Shown: piece by piece, positions 8,673 through 16,339 of the stretch | Layout of the letters: each line of letters begins with the position of its first letter | Position numbering within the stretch: the first letter of the stretch is position 1 | Assembly: GCA_030156625.1 (NCBI GenBank) | Contig: JASGMC010000012.1 | Coordinates: 1 to 34,812, forward strand | DNA from: Methanoculleus sp. | Lineage (GTDB): Archaea > Halobacteriota > Methanomicrobia > Methanomicrobiales > Methanoculleaceae | DNA: 34,812 nt | Direction of reading: 5' to 3' | The notes under the pieces: generated by a model | What the model was told of the DNA's origin: nothing | What the model saw: the letters and a program-made list of their open reading frames with translations, nothing else | The model's database searches: none | Program-made: the position numbers and the translations under genes

Positions 8673-9346
8673 GCGGCGAGCCCATCCTCCGGTTCGAGGA
8701 TGTCACCAAGGTCTATCCCCTCCCTGCCGGCGATGTCGTGGCACTCGACCACGTCTCCCTCACCGTCGAGCCGGGTGAATTCATCGCCGTGATGGGGCCC
8801 TCGGGCTCCGGGAAGTCGACGCTCCTGAACATGATGGGCTGTCTCGACGTCCCTACCGCCGGGAAGATCTACCTCTCCGGGCAGGAGATCTCGCAACTGA
8901 ACGACGACGACCTCACCCGGCTCCGGCGGGACCGCATCGGGTTTGTCTTCCAGCAGTTCAACCTCATCCCGCTGCTGTCGGCGGTCGAGAACGTCGAGTT
9001 TCCCATTGTCCTCACCACCGGCAGGGAGGAGAGCCGGCAGCGGGCGATCGAGGTCCTGCGGATGATGCACCTCCACGACGCCCTCTTCTTTCACAGGCCG
9101 GGCGAGCTTTCGGGCGGCGAGCAGCAGCGGGTCGCGATCGCCCGGGCGCTCGTCAACGATCCCGACCTCCTCCTCTGCGACGAGCCGACCGGGAACCTGG
9201 ACTCGAAGACCGGCACCGCCATCATGGACCTGCTCGACCGGATGAACCGCGAGGAGGGCAAGACCGTCGTCATGGTCACCCACGACCCCAACGTCGCCGC
9301 ATACGCCCGCCGCATGATCCGGATCGTGGACGGGAGACTGGCATGA
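8660..9346 (+). CDS. MacB/LolD-type ABC transporter ATP-binding protein
   Basis: 228-residue ATPase of the COG1136 family. Visible motifs are Walker A GPSGSGKST (46-54), Q-loop Gln98, signature LSGGEQQR (150-157), Walker B LLLCDEPTG (170-178), and the switch region 'VVMVTHDP'. It would energise a mechanotransmission-type permease of the FtsX/MacB class rather than a classical channel. ATG 8660 overlaps the previous gene, and a second in-frame ATG at 8669 is an alternative. The last four bases overlap the permease start (ATGATG). The cognate permease is broken here, so this ATPase may have no working partner at this locus. Confidence 0.9.
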   Translation: MAAMSGEPILRFEDVTKVYPLPAGDVVALDHVSLTVEPGEFIAVMGPSGSGKSTLLNMMGCLDVPTAGKIYLSGQEISQLNDDDLTRLRRDRIGFVFQQFNLIPLLSAVENVEFPIVLTTGREESRQRAIEVLRMMHLHDALFFHRPGELSGGEQQRVAIARALVNDPDLLLCDEPTGNLDSKTGTAIMDLLDRMNREEGKTVVMVTHDPNVAAYARRMIRIVDGRLA

Positions 9347-9649
9347 TGCTCTTTACGTTCGCGGCGAGAATCCTCCAGAGGCACTGGATACGCTCGGCGC
9401 TCTCGATCATCGGGATCGTAATCGGCGTGATAGCTATCGCCTCCCTCGGGATCATGGGCAACAGCATCAACCTCCTTGTCGCGAACATCATCACCGACGT
9501 CGGCGACACCATCGTGATCACGCCGCACACCGCGATCGGCGGGACGTTTGCCGGGGACCCTCGGGATCGCAGGCAGCCTCGTCGGCGGGTTCTATCCTGC
9601 GTGGAAGGCGGCGCAGTTGAACCCCATCGAAGCGCTCCGCTACGAGTGA
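9343..9649 (+). pseudogene. MacB/FtsX-type ABC permease with the middle deleted
   Basis: The first about 65 residues are a normal permease start: MMLFTFAARILQRHWIRSAL, then a membrane helix 'LSIIGIVIGVIAIASLGIMG' and the start of the outer domain (VANIITDVGDTIVITPH). At about 9554 the sequence jumps, one frame over, to the very end of such a permease: GTLGIAGSLVGGFYPAWKAA followed by QLNPIEALRYE and a stop at 9647-9649. Family members have close to 400 residues with four helices and a large outer domain. About 300 residues are therefore missing, and the junction also breaks the frame. Reading on in the first frame gives unrelated sequence to 9762. Confidence 0.85.
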
Positions 9650-9744
9650 CGGGTTTTTACCGGATGCGGTCAGGGGGCGGGAAGATCGCCTCCCCGGTAC
9701 AGGAATTTCATACCCGGGGCGACATGGGAAAGCCGGTGAAGACG

Positions 9745-9999
9745 ATGTTGTTTGTCCTGTGATACCAGTTCGAACCGGAACACGTCCATCAGGTCCTGGA
9801 ATTATGGAAACGCTTCCAGTTCCTCTCCGATGTGAAAGTCCATAGCCGCTACCTCCTCATCAGGAGGCATATGTCGGTTGCCCTCTTTGAAGCGCCGGAC
9901 GAGCGCTCCACTTTAAAGATCACCGCGCCGTTCAGCTCGTACGGGGTTGCCCACGTCGCACCGGCAATGCCGCTCGAAGAGGCGATCAGGACGGTCTGA
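9745..9999 (+). pseudogene. DUF3303-like small protein interrupted by an in-frame TGA at codon 6
   Basis: A ribosome site GGTGA (9735-9739) precedes ATG 9745. The frame reads MLFVL, then TGA (9760-9762), then continues open as YQFEPEHVHQVLELWKRF, RYLLIRRHMSVALFEAPDE, LKITAPFSSYGVAHVAPAMP and ends at TGA 9997-9999. The start, the central 'hhEAPDE' strand and the 'aPFSSyG' end resemble DUF3303 proteins (about 85 residues). A single base change, for example from TGG, would explain the stop. Restart at the in-frame ATG 9871 would give only about 42 residues. Selenocysteine is unlikely in this lineage. Confidence 0.6.
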
Positions 10000-10226
10000 T
10001 CGAGGGTGCTGCCCGGCAGATCGAGCGTAGCCGTTCCCCACCGGGGTCCGCCGCAAGGGTGGTCGCGGCGATGCCTCCTGTGGTGATGAAGACATGCGTA
10101 ATTTCATAGTGCAGGAGACCGGAAACTCTATGAGCACTTATAGAATGATAGACATCTCTGTCAGGACGTGCTCCGACCCCCATCAGGTCCCCAATACGAT
10201 AGCAATACCAAAGTTGCGTGGAACGA
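10000..10226. other. Gene-free stretch after the decayed DUF3303 gene
   Basis: No convincing coding sequence on either strand. A short minus-strand frame (9986-10255) has no recognisable family, start signal or composition support. A TTATAGAAT element near 10138-10146 is a possible promoter for the following gene. Together with the two preceding pseudogenes this makes about 0.9 kb of apparently decayed DNA. Confidence 0.4.
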
Positions 10227-11405
10227 ATGTTACAGATGATTACGTGGCTCGACAAAAACTTCAGCTCGCTTCAGCCGACGCGGGCGGTCATCATGAGAGC
10301 GCTGCGCCACCTGCGCCCCGCAGATCGAAAAAAACTCTTCTCTGAGGATATCCCCGAGATGCGCACCGCCGAAGGGCGGTGGTTTGAGGCGATCGTCTAC
10401 GAGATGATCCTCGACCTCTCGCTCAAGACCGACCTCATCCTCTCCGTCGTGGCCCGGGGTGCCGACGGGCCGGCGAAGGTCCGGCGCGCGCAGCTCGGCC
10501 AGAACGGGCTCTTCTACTCGAACATCGGGGATATCAAGGTCCGGGGAAACGGACAGGACCTCGCGGAAGTCGACATGATGCTCGTCGACCACACCGGGGC
10601 GCTGACGTTCGGGGAGATCATCACATCGCCTGCCGACTTAAAAGAGTTCGAGGCGGAGATCAGCTACAAGAAACAGCTCTTCGGCTATCTCTACGGGCAG
10701 CCGACCGTGCCGTTCCTCCTCATCTCCTCGGTCGACATATCCCGGACTGCCGTCGTTCGCCGCCTCCTCAAGGAGCCCGACAACGCCCTCCTCACCACTC
10801 CCACCTGTGAGGACCTGAAGGCCCTGATCCGCCCGCAGGACCTGAAGCGGAGCCCTGCCCGCCAGATCCGGCACAAAAAACTGGTCTCGATAGCCGATAT
10901 CCCCCCGCGGCGGCCGTTCGACTACAAGAAACTGCACGACGAGCGGATGCAGAGCATCATCGCCGCCGTCACCTCGAAGAAAGGTATCGGGGAACTCGGC
11001 ACCCCGGACGAGATCCCGCCGATCGTGAAGAAAGTCCTCTTCGGCGGGCTCTACCCCTCCGCCCTCCGGATGCTCGATGCACGGTATCCCATCCGCATCA
11101 AGGGGAAGACCTACGATCCGGATACGATCCAGAAGCAGTTCTCGAAGGTCATCCTCGCCGTGAACATCCCGGAGTACCGGCCGATCATCTACCTGCGGAC
11201 ACGCAACAAGAAGGAGTATCTCAAGATGGTGCCGAGCAGGGCAGGCGGGTTCAAGTTCGAGAGCCGGCGGACCCCCCACATGGCCGGGTTCTTCCTCTGG
11301 CTCGAGTCCGTCCAGCCGTCGATCGGGGCCGAACTGACGCGGGAACTCCTCGACGCATTCCCCGCGGTCCATGTTCCCGAAACAGGCACGGCCGCAAAAC
11401 CATAA
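10227..11405 (+). CDS. Protein of unknown function with a possible PD-(D/E)xK-like core
   Basis: 392 residues from ATG 10227. A GTG at 10218 and an ATG at 10236 are alternatives, and no start has a clear ribosome site. It is soluble and rich in basic residues in the second half. The N-terminal half has the order helix 'GRWFEAIVYEMIL', then strands 'EVDMMLVDHTGALTFGEII', then helix 'YKKQLFGYLYG'. This resembles the ExD...ExK arrangement of restriction-endonuclease-like folds, but the last position is GEIIT where a Lys would be expected. The C-terminal half (about 255-392) contains 'RTRNKKEYLKMVPSR', which could contact nucleic acid. No named family is recognised. It stands alone, between decayed genes and a PAP2 gene on the same strand. 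Confidence 0.65.
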   Translation: MLQMITWLDKNFSSLQPTRAVIMRALRHLRPADRKKLFSEDIPEMRTAEGRWFEAIVYEMILDLSLKTDLILSVVARGADGPAKVRRAQLGQNGLFYSNIGDIKVRGNGQDLAEVDMMLVDHTGALTFGEIITSPADLKEFEAEISYKKQLFGYLYGQPTVPFLLISSVDISRTAVVRRLLKEPDNALLTTPTCEDLKALIRPQDLKRSPARQIRHKKLVSIADIPPRRPFDYKKLHDERMQSIIAAVTSKKGIGELGTPDEIPPIVKKVLFGGLYPSALRMLDARYPIRIKGKTYDPDTIQKQFSKVILAVNIPEYRPIIYLRTRNKKEYLKMVPSRAGGFKFESRRTPHMAGFFLWLESVQPSIGAELTRELLDAFPAVHVPETGTAAKP

Positions 11406-11525
11406 AGTACCTATGCGTCCTCCTCCCATAAGGGCTCATGATACCGGGGTGCGGTGATCCGGGATGGACCTGATGGCGGAGGCGATGCCCCGGCTGCTCG
11501 CGAACGTTGATCCCGGGTGGAGGGT

Positions 11526-12500
11526 ATGACCGATCCCCAGATCGCATTCATCCAGGCGCTCCAGACACAGGCCGCGTGGCTCGCGGTCCCGATGCAGTTC
11601 TTCTCGTTCCTCGGGCAGCCGGAATTCTACCTGCTCGTCATCCCGATCCTTTACTGGTGCTGGAATCCGCGCCTCGGCCTCCGTCTCGGGCTCCTCATGG
11701 GGATATCGGGCGGGCTCAACGAGGCCCTCAAAGTCGCGTTCCACTTCCCCCGTCCCTACTGGGTCAGCCCGGAGGTCAGGGCGCTCGGGAATTACCCGTC
11801 GTTCGGGCTGCCGTCGGCGCACGCCCAGGGGTCGGTGGCGCTCTGGGGGCTGCTCGCCGTCGACGCCCGGCGCGGGTGGTTCTGGGCATTCGCGGCCGTG
11901 ATGGCCTTCCTCATCGGCGCGTCGAGGGTCGTTCTCGGGGTCCACTTTCCGACCGACGTCGTCGCGGGCTGGGCGGTCGGCGTCGCCGTCCTTCTCGGGT
12001 TCCTCGCTCTCGAGAAGCCGGTGGGCCGCCGGGTCGCCGCCCTCCCGCTCTCCCGGCAGGTGCTTGTCGCGTTCGCAGGTTCCCTCGTCCTGGCTCTGGC
12101 CTCCTTTGCCGCCCTCGTGGCACTCGGGGACTGGCAGGTCCCCGCGTCCTGGGCGGCGGGGGCGCTCGAGCGGTCGGGGGAGCCCATCCATCCGCTCTTC
12201 CTCCGGGACGCCGTCACGGCATCGGGGCTCTTCTTCGGGTTCGCGGCCGGTGCGGCGGCAGAGCATCACCGTGGCAGCATGTGCGCCGTCGAGAAGGGGT
12301 CCGTCCGCCTGCTCCGCTATATCTTCGGAATCGCCGTGACCGGGGCGATCTGGTTCGGGCTCGGGCTCCTCGTCCCGTCCGACCCCGCCTCGGCCGCATA
12401 CGTCCTCCAGTATCTCCGGGCAGCCGTTGCCGGTGCCTGGGTCTCGTTCGGCGCTCCGGCGGTCTTTGCCCGCGCAAACACGCTCCGGGGCGGAGCGTAG
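11526..12500 (+). CDS. PAP2-superfamily membrane phosphatase
   Basis: A 324-residue polytopic membrane protein. The three PAP2 motifs are intact: KVAFHFPRP (Lys69 to Arg75-Pro76), PSAH (96-99) and SRVVLGVHFPTD (Arg134, His140, Asp144). These residues form the vanadate-type phosphatase centre, so it should dephosphorylate a lipid phosphate or isoprenoid diphosphate at the membrane. The family has both roles and sequence alone does not separate them. The C-terminal half adds about five hydrophobic segments beyond the basic PAP2 unit. GGAGGGT lies just before ATG 11526, and an in-frame GTG at 11517 is the alternative start. Confidence 0.88.
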   Translation: MTDPQIAFIQALQTQAAWLAVPMQFFSFLGQPEFYLLVIPILYWCWNPRLGLRLGLLMGISGGLNEALKVAFHFPRPYWVSPEVRALGNYPSFGLPSAHAQGSVALWGLLAVDARRGWFWAFAAVMAFLIGASRVVLGVHFPTDVVAGWAVGVAVLLGFLALEKPVGRRVAALPLSRQVLVAFAGSLVLALASFAALVALGDWQVPASWAAGALERSGEPIHPLFLRDAVTASGLFFGFAAGAAAEHHRGSMCAVEKGSVRLLRYIFGIAVTGAIWFGLGLLVPSDPASAAYVLQYLRAAVAGAWVSFGAPAVFARANTLRGGA

Positions 12501-12514
12501 GGGTATATATCCCC
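12500..12514 (+). promoter_or_regulatory. TATA box of the archaellin-like gene, flanked by GGGG/CCCC
   Basis: GGGG, TATATAT (12504-12510) and CCCC run consecutively. The ATG at 12533 lies 23-29 bases downstream of the TATA tract, the usual distance to an archaeal transcription start. The message is therefore probably leaderless and independent of the PAP2 gene that ends at 12500. Confidence 0.6.
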
Positions 12515-12532
12515 GGCAGGCGAGGATCCTGT

Positions 12533-13144
12533 ATGGATTCGGCGGGCGGCGGTCTCACGGTGCTCGAGTGGGCGATCCTCGGCGTCGTGACGGTCCTGCT
12601 TGCCGTGCTTGCGGTCCACGCCCTGGCCGTTCCCCACGGCCCTCCGGCAGGCCTCGTCTACTCGGCCCTCGAGGAGACCGGGGATTGCCTGGTCGTCTCC
12701 GGCGACGTCTACGGCTACGCGCTTGCGTGCGGGAGTGTCGACGGCGTCGATCTGTGGTGCGACCTGCCCGATCCTTCAAGAATGGGGTCGGTTTCCTGCA
12801 GCGTCCGCCTCTTCGTCGGCGATATGGGGAGCGTTGATATGGGCCGCGCCACGGTCGAGATCGCCGCCCGGGACGGGACCGAACGCCTCGCGAGGACTGC
12901 GGAGGCACCGGTGCGGCCCGGGAACTGGACGATCGTCCGGACGGGGCACACCATTCCTTTCCTGCAGGCGGACGACGACACCCTCCTCGAACCCGGGGAA
13001 CGGTTCGACCTGCTCGTCTACCCCTCCCGGCCGCTTGCGCCCGGCGAGACGTTCCGCGTCTGCATCACCCCGCCCGGCGGCGTCCCGCTCACGGTCGAAC
13101 GGACCGTGCCGCCCCGGATCACGCCGGTGATGGATCTCGGGTGA
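12533..13144 (+). CDS. Orphan archaellin-like / type IV pilin-like protein
   Basis: 203 residues. The N-terminus reads MDSAGGG then LTVLEWAILGVV and a hydrophobic helix. Cleavage after Gly7 would place Glu at +5, as in archaellins processed by the class III signal (prepilin-like) peptidase, but the leader lacks the usual positive charge. The rest also follows archaellins: 'LVYSALEETGDCLVVSGDVY' after the helix, 'DDDTLLEPGERFDLLV' late in the protein, and the ending LTVERTVPPRITPVMDL. It carries five cysteines, unusual for an archaellin. No other arl/fla gene (ArlI, ArlJ, peptidase) is nearby. It could be a minor or specialised filament subunit. The upstream open frame overlapping PAP2 is a shadow. 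Confidence 0.72.
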   Translation: MDSAGGGLTVLEWAILGVVTVLLAVLAVHALAVPHGPPAGLVYSALEETGDCLVVSGDVYGYALACGSVDGVDLWCDLPDPSRMGSVSCSVRLFVGDMGSVDMGRATVEIAARDGTERLARTAEAPVRPGNWTIVRTGHTIPFLQADDDTLLEPGERFDLLVYPSRPLAPGETFRVCITPPGGVPLTVERTVPPRITPVMDLG

Positions 13145-13165
13145 AGTGGCGTCCGCTCAGCATGC

Positions 13166-13172
13166 TTTTATA
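13166..13172 (+). promoter_or_regulatory. TATA box of the nfeD-SPFH operon
   Basis: TTTTATA at 13166-13172 lies 22-28 bases before ATG 13194, which fits a leaderless message starting at that ATG. This supports 13194 over the upstream in-frame extension. Confidence 0.5.
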
Positions 13173-13193
13173 GCCGAAAGCCGACTCACTCCT

Positions 13194-13652
13194 ATGCTTG
13201 CAGAGGGGATCGCTCTCGGCTGGGTGCTGATCGTGCTCGGGGCGGTGCTGCTCCTGGTGGAGGTTTACGAGCCCGGGTTCTTCATCGCCGTCCCCGCGAC
13301 GGTCCTGATCATCCTCGGCGTCCTCCTCCTCCTCGGCGTCGATATCCTCAGTTCCCCCCTCGCCCTCATTGTCGGGGTTCTCGCCGCAATCGGAGCGGCC
13401 GCGGTTACTGTCTGGTTTTACGGCCGCCTCACGCCGGGGAGAGGCCCCCCGACGACCCTCTCCCGGGACTCGCTCGTCGGCCTCGAGGGGACGGTGGTCG
13501 CTCCGGTCGATGCGGATACGCTCGTGGGAAAGGTGCGGCTCGGGAGCACGGAATGGAGCGCCCGTTCCGAGTCCGGGAGCATCCCGGTCGGGAGAAAGAT
13601 TATCGTCGTACGCTCCGAAGGGGTGCACGTCGTCGTGAAGGAGGTTACATAA
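13194..13652 (+). CDS. NfeD-family membrane protein
   Basis: 152 residues: two or three hydrophobic segments near 5-75 (GWVLIVLGAVLLLVEVYEPG, then a valine/leucine-rich helix pair) followed by an OB-fold-like C-terminal domain (about 95-152) starting 'SLVGLEGTVVAPVDADTLVGKVRLG', the hallmark of short NfeD proteins. NfeD proteins are the obligate neighbours of SPFH/stomatin proteins and are thought to help organise them in membrane microdomains. The SPFH gene starts one base after this stop codon. The start was chosen from the TATA box position and the first hydrophobic segment. Confidence 0.88.
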   Translation: MLAEGIALGWVLIVLGAVLLLVEVYEPGFFIAVPATVLIILGVLLLLGVDILSSPLALIVGVLAAIGAAAVTVWFYGRLTPGRGPPTTLSRDSLVGLEGTVVAPVDADTLVGKVRLGSTEWSARSESGSIPVGRKIIVVRSEGVHVVVKEVT

Positions 13653-13653
13653 A

Positions 13654-14736
13654 ATGCTTTTAACTGGAGAATTTCCGTGGACCGGTCTCATTACGGTCTT
13701 TCTTATTATTGTTATCGTCATCATCTTCGCCCGTGGCGTGGTGATCGTCCAGCCGTACGAACAGGGGCTCCAGATACGCCTGGGGCAGTACATCGGGAGG
13801 CTGAACCCCGGCTTTCGGTGGGTGATTCCGCTGGTCACGGTGGTCAGGAAACTCGACCTCCGCACAGAGGTGATGGACGTCCCGCGGCAGGAGGTGATCA
13901 CGAAGGATAACTCCCCGACGAACGTCGACGCGATCGTCTACGTTCGGGTGATCGACCCCGAGAAAGCCTACTTTGAGGTGATGAACTACCGGTCGGCGAC
14001 GGTGGCGCTGGCGCAGACGAGTCTGCGCGGGATCATCGGCGATATGGAGCTCGACGAGGTGCTCTACAACCGGGACATCATCAACGCCCGCCTCCGTGAC
14101 ATCCTGGACCGGGAGACCGATGCCTGGGGCGTGAAGGTCGAGCGGGTGGAGATCAAGGAGGTCGACCCGGTGGGTGCGGTCAAGCAGGCGATGACCGAGC
14201 AGACCGCGGCCGAGCGTGAGCGGCGTGCCGCGATCCTCCGTGCGGACGGCGAGAAGCGTGCGGCGATCCTGCGGGCCGAAGGCAGCCGGCAGAGCATCAT
14301 CCTGGAGGCCGAGGGCGAGCGGCAGAGCAAGATCCTGCGGGCCGAGGGCGAACGGCTATCGAGGATCCTGCAGGCGCAGGGCGAGGCGCAGGGGCTGCGC
14401 ATCCTCTCGGTCGGCGCCCGGCCGCTGGACCGGCGGGCAATCACGGTCCTCTCGCTCGACGCCTTAAAGCAGATGGCCGAGGGCCAGGCGACGAAGATCA
14501 TATTCCCCTTTGAACTCTCGAGCGTCGTCAAGCAGGCCGCGGAGTACCTCGGCGCCACCGCCGAGGCCCCGGAGGTTCCCGAAGGCGCCGAACTGCCGTC
14601 GGAGGATATCCTCGGGGAGATCCCGAGCAGAGAGGTCGTCAAGACTGCGGAAGAGGCGGTAAAGAGCATCGAGACCGATATCGACGTGGAGATGCAGAAG
14701 AAGTCGCGGGACCTGATCGGGAAGGGAGGGCTGTAA
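13654..14736 (+). CDS. SPFH/Band 7 (stomatin-like) membrane protein with an 11-residue repeat coiled coil
   Basis: 360 residues. One membrane segment (about 11-27) is followed by the Band 7 domain (27-185) with the family phrases 'VQPYEQGLQIRLGQYIGRLNPGF' (in parts), 'RTEVMDVPRQEVITKDN' and 'AQTSLRGIIGDMELDEVL'. Residues 191-245 are five tandem 11-residue units (RAAILRADGEK, RAAILRAEGSR, QSIILEAEGER, QSKILRAEGER, LSRILQAQGEA), a right-handed coiled-coil pattern that drives oligomer assembly. A C-terminal acidic tail follows. Stomatin-like proteins form ring or cage assemblies on membranes and modulate proteases and channels. It is paired with NfeD. The client is unknown. Confidence 0.92.
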   Translation: MLLTGEFPWTGLITVFLIIVIVIIFARGVVIVQPYEQGLQIRLGQYIGRLNPGFRWVIPLVTVVRKLDLRTEVMDVPRQEVITKDNSPTNVDAIVYVRVIDPEKAYFEVMNYRSATVALAQTSLRGIIGDMELDEVLYNRDIINARLRDILDRETDAWGVKVERVEIKEVDPVGAVKQAMTEQTAAERERRAAILRADGEKRAAILRAEGSRQSIILEAEGERQSKILRAEGERLSRILQAQGEAQGLRILSVGARPLDRRAITVLSLDALKQMAEGQATKIIFPFELSSVVKQAAEYLGATAEAPEVPEGAELPSEDILGEIPSREVVKTAEEAVKSIETDIDVEMQKKSRDLIGKGGL

Positions 14737-14967
14737 AGCCCAAAATTCCCACCTGAAGGCGCTCACGCCGCTGCATTCAAAGACCTCGGGCCTTTTTCGG
14801 GCCCCGGTCTCAATGATTCGTCGCGCCCAGAGCCGGTCACACCCGGGAAGTCGCCTCCACGGCTGCTGTCAGCCGGATCTCACCCATTTTGCCTGAACTG
14901 ACCTGGCCACGGTCCGTCGTGGTCGGTCACGATAGTGCCGCCGCCCTGACGGGAAAATAGAGGGCAT
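14737..14967. terminator. Intergenic stretch with a candidate transcription-end hairpin
   Basis: Between the converging SPFH and site-2 protease genes. GGGCC (14788-14792) can pair with GGCCC (14800-14804) around a T-rich loop, with GACC/GGTC at its borders (14782-14785, 14806-14809). A second hairpin, CCACG/CGTGG with GACC/GGTC at its base, lies near 14900-14928. Both are plausible ends for converging transcripts. No gene is visible. Confidence 0.35.
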
Positions 14968-16299
14968 TCACCCCATCGTCAGCACGAACCGTATCGCAGC
15001 GACGATCAACGGCGTCGTGATGAGGAGGATCAGCATCACCGTGACGAACCCGCTGATCGAGGCGACGACCCGCTGCGCGTACCGGGACCAGCCCCACCGC
15101 TCGAAGAACCGCTCCACCCCTTCCTTCATCATGTAGCCGCCGTCGAGCGGGACAACCGGGATGGCGTTGAACATCCCGACCAGCAGGTTGAACCACGCGG
15201 TCCAGAAGAAGAGGTGGACCGTGCCCCAGAAGAAGGGGAACGGCTCCTCCCAGGCTATCTGCTCGGGGGTGTCGGTGAGCAGGATAGCGAGCTGCTGGGT
15301 GTTGCCCTGGATGAAGGCGTCGATCGGGGCTATCGTGAGGTAGAGCGGCGCGAGCAGCCCGAGGTCCGCGACGTTTCCTATATGCTCCTTCACTGCGGGC
15401 GCGTTGTAGTAGTAGACTCCCATGAACCCGGAGTCCCGGTCGCCGTCGAGCGCCTCCGGCCATTCGGTCAGGGTGAGCGTGTACGTGCTCTCGACTCCGT
15501 CTTTTTCGGCCGTCAGCGTGACCGTCTCCCCCGGCTGCGTCCCGTCCATGATTGCCGAGACCTCATTCTGGCTCGCCACCGGGAGGCCGTTGATGCCCGT
15601 GATGATCGAGTAGCCGGGGAGCCCCGCGTCGGCCGCCGGGTAGTCCTGGTAGACCCCCTGGACGAGCGGGATCGCGAGAGGCGTCGCCATCCCCAGAAGA
15701 AGGAACATCGCCGCAAAGCAGGCAAGGCCCATGACGATGTTGTTCGTGATCCCGGCGCCGAACATCCGGATTTTGGGCATTCCCTTCGCCGCTTCGACGT
15801 CTTCCTCGTCGGGCTCGACGAACGCCCCTATCGGGACGACGGCGATGAGAAGGCCCATGCTCCGCACCCGCATATCCTCGACCCGGGCGAGGATCGCGTG
15901 GCCGAACTCGTGGATGACGATCGTGAGGAGGAGGCCGATGATGACGGCCGCGGTGATCGGAATCGCCTGGTTGACCCCGGGTATCGCGAGGATGTTTCTC
16001 GGATCGTAGATCCCGGTCGGTTCCGGGGTATGCACCAGATACTGGGGGACTGCGAGGACCAGGGCGAGGGTCATGAAGGCCGAGACCACGACGACCATGA
16101 CGACCCCGAGCGTCGCGTAGGCCCGAAGCGGCGTCCTGAACTTTTGGAACCAGTCGAAGAAACCGACCCGCTCGGTCTTGATGGCGAGGATGGGGCCGAA
16201 GAACATGACGTGATCGCGAAACAGCCCCCGGTCGCGGATATAGTAGGCGATCAGGAGGTATGCCGCGACGAGAAGGAGGAGTATCTGGAGCCAGCTCAT
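14968..16299 (-). CDS. Site-2 protease family (M50) intramembrane metalloprotease with PDZ domain
   Basis: A 443-residue integral membrane protein. The zinc motif HEFGH is at 130-134 and the third ligand motif NAIPVVPLDGG at 378-388 (Asp386). A PDZ-like domain lies between them (about 225-300, 'YPAADAGLPGYSIITGINGLP'). About six to seven hydrophobic segments are visible, with a membrane helix right at the N-terminus. These proteases cut membrane-bound substrates such as anti-sigma-like factors in bacteria. Archaeal substrates are mostly unknown. GTG at 16300-16302 directly precedes the ATG used here. The rnhB gene lies 40 bases upstream on the same strand. Confidence 0.9.
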   Translation of the reverse strand: MSWLQILLLLVAAYLLIAYYIRDRGLFRDHVMFFGPILAIKTERVGFFDWFQKFRTPLRAYATLGVVMVVVVSAFMTLALVLAVPQYLVHTPEPTGIYDPRNILAIPGVNQAIPITAAVIIGLLLTIVIHEFGHAILARVEDMRVRSMGLLIAVVPIGAFVEPDEEDVEAAKGMPKIRMFGAGITNNIVMGLACFAAMFLLLGMATPLAIPLVQGVYQDYPAADAGLPGYSIITGINGLPVASQNEVSAIMDGTQPGETVTLTAEKDGVESTYTLTLTEWPEALDGDRDSGFMGVYYYNAPAVKEHIGNVADLGLLAPLYLTIAPIDAFIQGNTQQLAILLTDTPEQIAWEEPFPFFWGTVHLFFWTAWFNLLVGMFNAIPVVPLDGGYMMKEGVERFFERWGWSRYAQRVVASISGFVTVMLILLITTPLIVAAIRFVLTMG

Positions 16300-16339
16300 C
16301 ACTCACGGTTGGCGCGCGGGAGACATAAAATCTTCCGCG

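Noticed and set aside
9760-9762. TGA in the DUF3303-like frame as a selenocysteine codon
   Set aside because: Archaeal selenocysteine use is known mainly in Methanococcales and Methanopyrus, and no hairpin resembling an archaeal SECIS was recognised after 9999. Nonsense mutation or sequencing error is simpler.
9986-10255. Minus-strand frame after the DUF3303 relic
   Set aside because: No family resemblance, no start signal, overlaps the start of the next gene.
11464-11529. A 21-codon frame (MDLMAEAMPRLLANVDPGWR) ending in ATGA at the PAP2 start, with GGTGAT upstream
   Set aside because: Arrangement resembles a leader peptide, but it is too short to judge and nothing else supports it.
11507-12532. 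Long frame through the PAP2 gene joined to the archaellin-like gene
   Set aside because: Before ATG 12533 the translation is an arginine/proline-rich shadow of the PAP2 gene. The TATA box at 12504 and the archaellin-type leader define the real start.
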